10,079 nucleotides of DNA from contig CAYSCX010000060.1 in NCBI GenBank assembly GCA_964429575.1, positions 1 through 10,079 of the forward strand, given 5' to 3'. This document shows positions 1 through 5,765 of this stretch, piece by piece (the first letter of the stretch is position 1; the number at the start of each line of letters is the position of its first letter). The position numbers and the translations under genes were made by a program. This stretch comes from CAYSCX01 sp964429575 (GTDB lineage: Bacteria > Desulfobacterota > Binatia > Binatales > Binataceae). Below the pieces are notes generated by a model. That model did no database searches. It saw nothing but the letters and a program-made list of their open reading frames with translations, and was not told the origin of the DNA.

Positions 1-927
1 CTAGACGTTAATCCAGGGAGTCACCAGGATGTACTTGATGTTGAATGCGTGACGCAGCGCCATCTTGATGAAGACCGCGAGCATCGAAAGAAACAGAAAC
101 GCGGTGGCGCCAAAGCGCACCGGTCCCCATTTCTGGAGCAGTTCGGGCCCGCCGCCGGGAAACGCCGACCACGGATCGTTCGCGCGCTTGTGCTTGACGA
201 ACCAATAGAACGCAGCGAATCCGGCCACGTAATACCCGCCGATTACTCCCAGACCAAAGATCGCGGACGCCACGTAGTCGCGGAAGCCCAACAGATACGG
301 CAAGTCAACGTTAGCAAGCGCTTCGACCAGATGCGGATCCCACACCTCGCCCGGCCAGAACCAGTTCCATCCCGGCCCACGGAAGAAGGTGCCGATGATG
401 ATGAACGAGACCCACAGGATGTGGAACCCCAGGAAAAAACTCAAAATCTCGTACTTGCGCTCGCGGAAGGTGTAGTAGCCGTTCCCGCGAGGGTTGATGT
501 CGAGGTACGGGATCATCATCAGTCCGACGATGATCAAACTCGGCAGCACGACGCCCGCGTACCAAGGATCGAAGAATACGAGCATTTCCTGAAGGCCGAG
601 GAAGTACCAGGGCGCCTTCGACGGATTCGGCGTGCGAGTGGGGTTTGCGGGTTCCTCGAGCGGCGCGTCGAGAGTCAGCGACCAGATCGTCAGCACGACG
701 GTGACCGCGACCGCGACCAAGAACTCATTGCGTACCAGGAACGGCCAGGTGTGCAGCTTGTCCTCGATGCCCAATCCGGCCTTCTTGATGGGCACCTCGA
801 TGCGCTTGGCGCCGACGGCGCCAGACGGTGCGCGCGCAGCGCCGCCCGCTGAAGGCGCGCCAGCGCCGGCCGCGCGCATCATCGGTGCGCCGCCGATTCC
901 TGAATCGTTACCGTCGCGGCTCGCCAT
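1..927 (-). CDS. petD: Cytochrome b C-terminal half (subunit IV-like) of a bc-type quinol:cytochrome c oxidoreductase
   Basis: A 308-residue membrane protein forming the C-terminal half of a split cytochrome b; it helps build the quinol-oxidising (Qo) site. Residues 12-40 are an Ala/Gly/Pro-rich tail. About five hydrophobic spans follow (near 68-86, 123-142, 162-183, 217-244 and 271-291). The Qo loop between spans 1 and 2 carries APWY (105-108) in place of the usual PEWY, followed by GLQE (111-114). At 308 residues it is about twice the length of a b6f subunit IV (about 160 residues, three spans), so it corresponds to helices E-H of cytochrome b plus one extra span. ATG start, with AGGA 6 bases upstream (934-937). 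The TAG stop occupies bases 1-3, so the gene is complete. It follows the small membrane ORF by 43 bases and belongs to the operon starting at 1911. The family assignment is secure. The symbol petD is used by analogy. Confidence 0.9.
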   Translation of the reverse strand: MASRDGNDSGIGGAPMMRAAGAGAPSAGGAARAPSGAVGAKRIEVPIKKAGLGIEDKLHTWPFLVRNEFLVAVAVTVVLTIWSLTLDAPLEEPANPTRTPNPSKAPWYFLGLQEMLVFFDPWYAGVVLPSLIIVGLMMIPYLDINPRGNGYYTFRERKYEILSFFLGFHILWVSFIIIGTFFRGPGWNWFWPGEVWDPHLVEALANVDLPYLLGFRDYVASAIFGLGVIGGYYVAGFAAFYWFVKHKRANDPWSAFPGGGPELLQKWGPVRFGATAFLFLSMLAVFIKMALRHAFNIKYILVTPWINV

Positions 928-970
928 AGTTCGTCCTATCGATCGCCGTCATGCGCGCGTGCGAGCGCGA

Positions 971-1123
971 TTATGATCGATGGGCCTGCGCGTCATCATT
1001 CTCTTGCCCAGGAGTTGGTGAAGCGAGTACCCACATCAGCCAGATCAGGAGCCCGATCAAGATGGGAACCGAGAGCACGCGGACGATGCCCTGATGCAGA
1101 AACCAAGTGAACAGATCGCCCAT
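971..1123 (-). CDS. Small single-span membrane protein (50 aa) between the cytochrome b and subunit IV genes
   Basis: I translated this short frame by hand: ATG at 1123-1121, 50 codons, TAA at 973-971. The protein begins MGDLFTWFLHQG. It has one strongly hydrophobic span at about residues 17-36 (VLSVPILIGLLIWLMWVLA) and a short polar tail rich in Asn, Asp and Gln (40-50). It starts 14 bases after the cytochrome b stop and ends 43 bases before the subunit IV start, all on the same strand, so it should be cotranscribed and perhaps translationally coupled. The ribosome binding site is weak (GGAT 5 bases upstream). The position and topology suggest a small accessory subunit of the bc complex, like PetG, PetL, PetM or PetN of b6f complexes; that is inference, since I recognise no sequence homology. 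It could also be a chance frame, but the clean hydrophobic span and tight spacing argue for a gene. Confidence 0.6.
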   Translation of the reverse strand: MGDLFTWFLHQGIVRVLSVPILIGLLIWLMWVLASPTPGQENDDAQAHRS

Positions 1124-1137
1124 GGTTATCCGCGCGC

Positions 1138-1911
1138 CTACAGCGGTCCCGACATGCCATCGCGCCGAATCCGCCAGAAATGCACCGCCATGAAAACGCT
1201 GGCGAGCAACGGAAAGAAGATGCAGTGGAGGATGTAGAAGCGGAGCAGCGTGTGCGGACCGATTTCTCCGCCGCCGAAAAGCAACGCGCGCACGTCGTAA
1301 ACCGGGTTGACGCCGACGAATTCGTGGAACGGACCTTCATTGCCAAGCAGCGGAGTCGCGCGGCCCATGTTGGAGCCGACCGTCACCGCCCAGATCGAAA
1401 GCTGATCCCACGGCAGCAGATACCCAGTGAACGAGAGCAGCAGTGTGAGCACCAGCAGGATGACGCCGACCGCCCAGTTGAACTCGCGCGGTGGTTTGTA
1501 CGACCCGGTCATGAACACGCGGAACATGTGCAGCCACACCGCGATTACCATCCCGTGCGCGGCCCATCGATGCATGTTGCGCATCAACATGCCGAACGGC
1601 ATGTCGAACTCCAGGTACTTCATGTCGGCGTACGCGTACTCGGCGGTCGGCCGATAGTAGAACATCAGATACACGCCGGTGACGACCGTGACGAGAAAGA
1701 GGAGAAACGTAATGCCGCCCATGCACCAGGTGAAGCGCAGCCGCGTGGTGTGCTTCTGAACCTTTGATGGATGCAGATGCAGCCACACGTTGCCGGACAC
1801 CATCAGGATCCGGTTGCGAGGCGTGTCCTCGTATCCGTGACGGAAGATCGACTGCCAGACCGCAGACTCGGTTATCTGGCGTTTGATTTCGTCCCAGTCG
1901 AACTTGGCCAT
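1138..1911 (-). CDS. petB: Cytochrome b6-type N-terminal half of cytochrome b, diheme, with predicted covalent heme ci cysteine
   Basis: A 257-residue inner-membrane protein that carries the b hemes of a quinol:cytochrome c oxidoreductase and moves electrons from the Qo to the Qi site. Heme ligands: His114 and His128 on the second helix (HRWAAHGMVIAVWLH), and His229 and His244 on the fourth. The latter pair is 15 residues apart, the b6 spacing rather than the 14 of mitochondrial-type cytochrome b. Other b6 hallmarks are FYYRPT (84-89), TGYLLPWDQ (162-170) and the C-terminal end DGMSGPL. Cys63 in TWCMGG aligns with the b6 cysteine that binds heme ci covalently. The N-terminus before this cysteine is about 28 residues longer than in plant or cyanobacterial b6. 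ATG start with AGGG 8 bases upstream (1920-1923). It is the first gene of the operon. No Rieske gene precedes it, unlike many bc operons. Confidence 0.95.
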   Translation of the reverse strand: MAKFDWDEIKRQITESAVWQSIFRHGYEDTPRNRILMVSGNVWLHLHPSKVQKHTTRLRFTWCMGGITFLLFLVTVVTGVYLMFYYRPTAEYAYADMKYLEFDMPFGMLMRNMHRWAAHGMVIAVWLHMFRVFMTGSYKPPREFNWAVGVILLVLTLLLSFTGYLLPWDQLSIWAVTVGSNMGRATPLLGNEGPFHEFVGVNPVYDVRALLFGGGEIGPHTLLRFYILHCIFFPLLASVFMAVHFWRIRRDGMSGPL

Positions 1912-2335
1912 TTAACCGACCCTACTCCAGTCGGCGCTCGCGACGGAGCTGCTCAAATTGATCGATTGCGGAAAAAGTCCGCGCACTTGCAAAGTTTTCA
2001 GGAGCTTCCGTTGGTAAGGCTACCTAATTCCCGCGCCGCCGCGCAACAAGCCCTGCTCATCGTTATCGGTTGGCGAGGATACCACTTCTACAATCGGCTG
2101 CGGAAGTTGCGCGGGAAATCGCGGTCATCAGGCAGAGGACGCTTCTGATTCGATTCTGCGGGCTCTGCGCGTCGACCTTCGATATCGACGGTACGCGACA
2201 GCTTCCCATCATCGAAACTGCGCCGCATTCTTGCCGACCCTGACGAGAGTTTGGCGGTGGACTCGCGAATTTACGTTAAATCTCACGCCACCGGCGTTTC
2301 AGTCCGGCACGACCGATGCGAGTGGATGAGTCTCG
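1912..2335. other. Gene-free divergent spacer between the cytochrome b operon and the first FkbM gene
   Basis: No convincing protein-coding frame is seen in these 424 bases. It should hold the promoters of both diverging units, but I find no strong sigma-70 pair. The best weak candidate for the rightward gene is TTGGCG (starting near 2251) with an AT-rich TTAAAT about 19 bases further on, before the ATG at 2336. Two small dyads are present. One is GCGGA/TCCGC with a 5-base loop at 1968-1982. The other is CGTCGA/TCGACG around a 9-base spacer at 2170-2190, which overlaps the palindrome TCGATATCGA (2179-2188). Neither has a T-tract, so neither reads as a terminator. Their role is unknown. Confidence 0.5.
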
Positions 2336-3154
2336 ATGTACCGCAACCGGGTCGCGTCCTATCTCGCATGGCGGTTCGTGTTGAAACGGCCGCGCGTGCG
2401 ACGTGCGCTTTTGCGCGTCGCTGTTCGTAACCGCAACGAGTGGATCGAACTGCTCGGCGCGATGGTGTTCATCAATCGTCGGCGCGAAGTCGGATATTGG
2501 GCGACAAGTCGTTCGCAACAGCGGCGGGTTTTCTTGCGCGACGAAGTCCCGACACTTTTTCGGCTCTCTTACGTGCTCGCGCGTTGCTCGACCTTCGTTG
2601 ATTGCGGCGCGAACGTGGGCGCCTTCACGGCGTTGCTCCTCCCGGTACGCAACTTCGATCCAAGCATCAGGTTGTACGCGTTCGAGGCCAATCCAGAAAC
2701 GTTTGGGCGGCTCCAAAAGACACTACAAGGCAAGAACGTCATCACTATGAATATTGCACTCTCCGATCATGAAGGGACGCTTCTCATGGGCGACGGCGCT
2801 GATTCCGGCGTCTTCGGTGTGGTGGGCGGCGGAACTTTTCAGGAGCAATCGCCGCATTGCAGCGTGCGATGCACGCGACTGGATTCGTGTGAGATCGAAG
2901 GCGATCGAATTCTTATCAAGGTCGATGTAGAGGGCCATGAGCTGGAGGTGCTGCACGGCGCGCGCCGATTGTTCGCGGCGCGTCGAGTCGCCGCGGTGTT
3001 CATCGATGGAGCCGCGCGCGCCGCCGAGTGCCTTGCTTTTCTACGCGAAAACGATTTCAGCGTGTTCGATGCGCATACGCTTCGGCCCTACGACGGCGGC
3101 TACTTCCGCGTGATTGCTCTGAGTCCCAAGTTTCACCGCCCCGGTGCCAACTAG
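2336..3154 (+). CDS. FkbM-family SAM-dependent methyltransferase (first copy)
   Basis: A 272-residue probable cytoplasmic methyltransferase that transfers a methyl group from S-adenosylmethionine, in this family usually to a hydroxyl of a sugar, polyketide or similar product. The Rossmann-fold SAM site starts with motif I, FVDCGANVGAFT (87-98). The acidic residue at the end of strand 2 is Glu117 in YAFEANP (114-120). The FkbM signature IKVDVEGHELEVLHGA lies at 194-209. The first 80 or so residues are Arg-rich and not recognisable. Length is normal for the family. The ATG start has only a poor ribosome binding site (GGATGAG just upstream). The next gene on the same strand is another FkbM member that starts 90 bases after this stop, so they may be cotranscribed. 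The acceptor substrate cannot be read from the sequence: there is no glycosyltransferase or polyketide synthase gene in the window. Confidence 0.88.
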   Translation: MYRNRVASYLAWRFVLKRPRVRRALLRVAVRNRNEWIELLGAMVFINRRREVGYWATSRSQQRRVFLRDEVPTLFRLSYVLARCSTFVDCGANVGAFTALLLPVRNFDPSIRLYAFEANPETFGRLQKTLQGKNVITMNIALSDHEGTLLMGDGADSGVFGVVGGGTFQEQSPHCSVRCTRLDSCEIEGDRILIKVDVEGHELEVLHGARRLFAARRVAAVFIDGAARAAECLAFLRENDFSVFDAHTLRPYDGGYFRVIALSPKFHRPGAN

Positions 3155-3231
3155 TGTTGCTGGCCGACTGCGAGGCAGGCCGTCCAGCGGTCAAGTAACG
3201 AGCGCCATGTCCCGTCCCGCGTATTGTCGAT

Positions 3232-3251
3232 TAGATGCCTCTAGATGCCTC
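3232..3251 (+). repeat. Perfect 10-bp tandem duplication (TAGATGCCTC x2) at the start of the second FkbM gene
   Basis: TAGATGCCTC occurs at 3232-3241 and again, with no spacer, at 3242-3251. Each copy contains an ATG (3235 and 3245). Because the unit is 10 bases, the two ATGs are in different frames: the second opens the FkbM frame, the first opens a 103-codon frame. The repeat is directly visible; any effect on expression is inference. Confidence 0.9.
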
Positions 3252-4096
3252 AAGCTTCGTCCGCGATGCGCTATCGCAGCTCATGCGGGCGGACGCGCTG
3301 GCACATCTCCTGCGACGCGATCCTAGTCGTGCACTCGATCGTAGTCCGCGGGTTGAATTTGATACCTGCGCGAGGAATCAAAACTCTAGAGGCACTGCCG
3401 CGCCTGAAAGCAGCCATCCGTGCGACAATAAATCCGCTGCTGCCCGACGGAATCACGGAGATTACCGTCGTGGCGGGGGCCGGGCGCGGTCGCCGCCTGC
3501 TCATCAATCCTCGCAGCGAGAAGTTTTATTGGACCGGGATGCATGAACTGGTCGTGCAAGATGCCCTGTGCGAAATGTTGCGGCCAGGCCTGACCTTCTG
3601 GGATGTGGGCGCACATATTGGATTCTTCAGTCTAATTGCGAGTCGCATATTGGGACTGACCGGCCACGTCCATGCCTTTGAGCCGGTACCACAAAACGCC
3701 GAGCGATTTCGCAGGAACATCGCGCTCAACGATGTACGTAACATCAGCGTTCACGAAATTGCGCTTGCGGCATCAGACGCAGACTCGGTGATGCACTCCC
3801 ATCTATCGACGCTCATGTGGACTCTGCGGCGGACAGAGGGCGATGGCAATGGCGTGACGGTCCACTGCCGGACGCTGGACGCTCTCGCCCAAGAACTGGG
3901 ACCGCCGGATGTGATCAAGATCGATGTCGAGGGAGTCGAGTGTGACGTGCTCAGGGGCGGGCGTCGTCTTTTCGAACGCGGCCACCCACACTTGATCCTG
4001 GAATTTGCGGACGGAATAATGCCGGTCGAAGCAAGAAATCTCCTTGAATCGTATCAGATCGCAAAAATTTCGCAGTCTCACTGGATATTCACCTGA
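3245..4096 (+). CDS. FkbM-family SAM-dependent methyltransferase (second copy), start uncertain
   Basis: A 283-residue frame with the full FkbM core. Motif I is FWDVGAHIGFF (118-128). The ribose-binding acidic residue is Glu146 in AFEPVPQN (144-151). The signature VIKIDVEGVECDVLRGG is at 223-239. The stretch RRLLINPRSEKFYWTGMHE (83-101) ahead of motif I is also typical of one FkbM branch. The first 35 residues or so, with scattered Cys and Arg, look unlike a protein start. The ATG at 3245 lies in a 10-bp tandem duplication and has no ribosome binding site. Alternatives are the in-frame ATG at 3266, a GTG near 3329, or a start at the ATG of 3235 in another frame followed by a frameshift near 3330-3350. 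Function is as for the preceding gene, with a different unknown acceptor, since the two share little beyond the motifs. Confidence 0.82.
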   Translation: MPQASSAMRYRSSCGRTRWHISCDAILVVHSIVVRGLNLIPARGIKTLEALPRLKAAIRATINPLLPDGITEITVVAGAGRGRRLLINPRSEKFYWTGMHELVVQDALCEMLRPGLTFWDVGAHIGFFSLIASRILGLTGHVHAFEPVPQNAERFRRNIALNDVRNISVHEIALAASDADSVMHSHLSTLMWTLRRTEGDGNGVTVHCRTLDALAQELGPPDVIKIDVEGVECDVLRGGRRLFERGHPHLILEFADGIMPVEARNLLESYQIAKISQSHWIFT

Positions 4097-4105
4097 GGTC
4101 AGGTG
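4090..4105. repeat. 16-bp perfect dyad overlapping the stop codon of the second FkbM gene
   Basis: CACCTGAGGTCAGGTG has 7-bp arms, CACCTGA and TCAGGTG, around a 2-base centre. The TGA stop codon (4094-4096) lies inside it. The centre is too short for a normal terminator loop and no T-run follows, so it would act, if at all, as a double-stranded binding site. It may be chance. Confidence 0.5.
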
Positions 4106-4412
4106 CGCGCTCACTCTTCATTGATTCGCTCCGCTAGCGCGCTCAGCGCAGAAGCGGGCTTGCGAAATGAGCATGATCGCGATTACCTCTCAGTGCTTGC
4201 ACAGCTCCGTGCGGAATGTCGCCGCGGCCGTTGCTGAAGCGGGAGCGTCGATCTCTTTTTATCGCTTTCAGCACCTTTCTGACGTCCACTGGCTCCCGCG
4301 GAATTGAAGCTCTCGAAACCCCCTGCCACCACCGCCCAGCGCACCATCCCGGCGCCCTGTGCGGATCCAGTGCCGCGCCAGTGAACTGGCAAACTTGGGA
4401 GAGCGGCCGCGC
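4097..4412. other. Gene-free stretch between convergent FkbM genes
   Basis: 316 bases between the stop of the plus-strand methyltransferase and the stop of the minus-strand pseudogene. The frames here read as low-complexity Arg/Ser/Ala sequence without motifs, and I see no gene. No classic stem plus T-tract terminator is seen, although transcripts converge here. Short palindromes such as AGCGCGCT are present but weak. It may be decayed coding DNA, but nothing recognisable remains. Confidence 0.5.
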
Positions 4413-5191
4413 CTAGCAGACTCTCGAGAATATGAGATTCCACGTGCCACACCTGTCGCCGCTTCGATGCTCCGCGGACTGGTACTTTTTGAACCCTGAA
4501 GCTTGCAGCGCCCGTGTGACAGCCTCCTGCGTTCGTTGATCCACCTCCACGAGAACCGATTTTAACAACTCGCTGCTCAACGTCCCGCGCATCCCCTGGA
4601 TTACCTGTTCCTCGTGACCATCGACATCGATCTTGACGTAGTTCGGGTAGTCACCGGTCATCTCTACAAAATCGTCGATGGAGATGGCCCACGTTTTGTG
4701 CGCCACCTTATCGTACTGGGGACGCCCGGGTACGCAGGCGTAATTCGTGTGCTCGGCTACGGAGATTACTCCGGACCTATCCGAAACCGCCAAGTGATAC
4801 TGTTCGACCTTCTCCACTTTGTTAATCTGTAGATTTAGCGCCAAATTGAAGCTGGCAAGAAGATCAACGTCAAAACAGACTATCTTCTTGGGCCCGCCCC
4901 TCTTGAGGGCAGCGTAAAGGGTTTCGTTGCCAAAGTTCGCTCCGATGTCAAAAAAATGGCATCCCTTGCGAAAGCGTCAATCCAATCCAGAGTTTCCGGC
5001 TCTCTGTTCTCTCAATTCCTGATCTCCGCAAAAACGCCGTACTGGTTGAGCGGAATAACGGTTCGGATTGGAACGCCGCGAACAATGGTGCGTGGAACCG
5101 GCAGTATTCGGGTGAACAACTTGAACATCCAACCGAGTGCATCCGTGGATTCGGCCAGCCATGAGAGTAGGCGATTGACCATTCCAAACAT
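4413..5191 (-). pseudogene. Broken FkbM-family methyltransferase: in-frame TGA plus one-base frameshift
   Basis: Three pieces on the minus strand read together as one FkbM protein of about 260 residues. Piece 1 starts at ATG 5191, with GGGGGG about 8 bases upstream. It runs 59 codons, including FKLFTRILPVPRTIVRGVP (23-41) and NQYGVFAEIRN, to a TGA at 5014-5012. Reading on in the same frame gives ENREPETLDWIDAF, a typical segment just before motif I in this family. Near 4970-4967 the frame must shift, with one base missing, to continue as KGCHFFDIGANFGNET (motif I). It then runs through VCFDVD, YVKIDVDGHEEQVIQGM (the FkbM signature) and a normal C-terminus to TAG at 4415-4413. The acidic residue after strand 2 is Asp, where the other two copies have Glu. 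The gene is less GC-rich than its neighbours. From the sequence I cannot tell whether the lesions are real or assembly errors. A TTG at 4844 opens a 143-codon tail, which lacks motif I and is unlikely to be a gene. Confidence 0.85.
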
Positions 5192-5246
5192 GTCGCAGCC
5201 CCCCGCTGCTCAATGTTGCTTCGATGAGCGCCGCATCGTCCCGCCG

Positions 5247-5624
5247 TCAGTCGCGACTGCGAATGCCCCGCAATAGCGACACGCCGAGACCGTAGACGAC
5301 CATCAGAACCGCGATCGCGATGATGCCGAGGCCCGGGGCCGCAAGGATGCCGGTGGAGGCGAGCACGGCGCCGACCACAAAGAGCGGAATGCCGAATGCG
5401 ATTGGATTGAACGGATCGTTCTTCGCGGCCTTGTCGATGCTCGCGCGAATCTGATCCTGCTGGCCGGCCTCCTCGTTGCTTTCGCGCAGCAGGCTTACCG
5501 CATAGTCGGTCATCTCGTCGCGGTTGGGCATCGCGCGCAATCGATCGGCGAGTTCGCGCGAAAGCTCTTCGATGCGTTGATCGTTCGCGTCGGATTCGGA
5601 CGAAGTCTTGGTGGAATCGGCCAC
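5247..5624 (-). CDS. Small two-span membrane protein of unknown function
   Basis: A 125-residue protein that I do not recognise. The N-terminal half is acidic and polar, with a likely amphipathic or coiled helix at about residues 16-66 (QRIEELSRELADRLRAM is part of it). Two hydrophobic segments follow, at about 75-94 and 98-118, joined by a short APGLG turn. It ends in a basic tail, RGIRSRD, suggesting a helical hairpin in the inner membrane with a cytoplasmic polar domain. The start is GTG at 5624: the frame is closed by a TGA five codons upstream (5639-5637) and no better start lies between. It is on the same strand as the RND pump gene, 141 bases downstream of it, with its own possible promoter in the gap. 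A role with the pump is possible but not shown. Confidence 0.7.
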   Translation of the reverse strand: MADSTKTSSESDANDQRIEELSRELADRLRAMPNRDEMTDYAVSLLRESNEEAGQQDQIRASIDKAAKNDPFNPIAFGIPLFVVGAVLASTGILAAPGLGIIAIAVLMVVYGLGVSLLRGIRSRD

Positions 5625-5674
5625 AGTGTGGGTGACTCAGTCGGGCGGCTAAGACCTATCGAACGCAGATATGA

Positions 5675-5689
5675 GTGTCAATTTAACAC
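5675..5689 (-). promoter_or_regulatory. Palindrome carrying a perfect -35 hexamer upstream of the small membrane protein gene
   Basis: GTGTCAATTTAACAC is a 15-bp dyad with 6 of 7 base pairs matched around a central T. On the minus strand it contains a consensus -35, TTGACA (5681-5676), pointing at the GTG start at 5624. The hexamer 17 bases on is TAGGTC (5658-5653), a poor -10. A palindrome overlapping a -35 is what a repressor operator would look like, but the -10 is weak and no regulator gene is in the window. Just beyond it, GCACGC/GCGTGC arms with a 2-base centre (5699-5712) lie in the tail of the RND transcript. These have no T-tract and are not a convincing terminator. Confidence 0.3.
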
Positions 5690-5765
5690 CGGCGCGCGGC
5701 ACGCTGGCGTGCATGCTGCGGCGGCCGTTGGGTGCGCAACGAAGAGTGCGTTGATCGAGCGTGCG

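Noticed and set aside
49..852. 267-codon open frame on the plus strand opposite the subunit IV gene
   Set aside because: Highly charged sequence without motifs, fully antisense to a clear cytochrome b C-terminal gene.
1967..1983. Small hairpin GCGGA/TCCGC as a transcription terminator
   Set aside because: Only a 5-bp stem with no T-tract, and it lies upstream of both diverging genes, where a terminator is not expected.
1771..2148. 125-codon plus-strand frame running into the divergent spacer
   Set aside because: It starts inside the cytochrome b gene on the opposite strand and shows no recognisable domain or helix pattern.
4183..4452. 89-codon minus-strand frame in the stretch between the methyltransferases
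   Set aside because: Low-complexity Ser/Arg/Ala sequence with no motif and no ribosome binding site, and it overlaps the end of the methyltransferase pseudogene in another frame.
5012..5014. TGA in the third methyltransferase as a selenocysteine or readthrough codon
   Set aside because: FkbM enzymes have no conserved Cys/Sec at this site, and a separate frameshift about 45 bases downstream already breaks the gene.
4948..5187. Two minus-strand frames of 79 and 78 codons (4948-5187 and 4977-5213)
   Set aside because: They are off-frame readings of the pseudogene. The third frame, from ATG 5191, carries the FkbM N-terminus.
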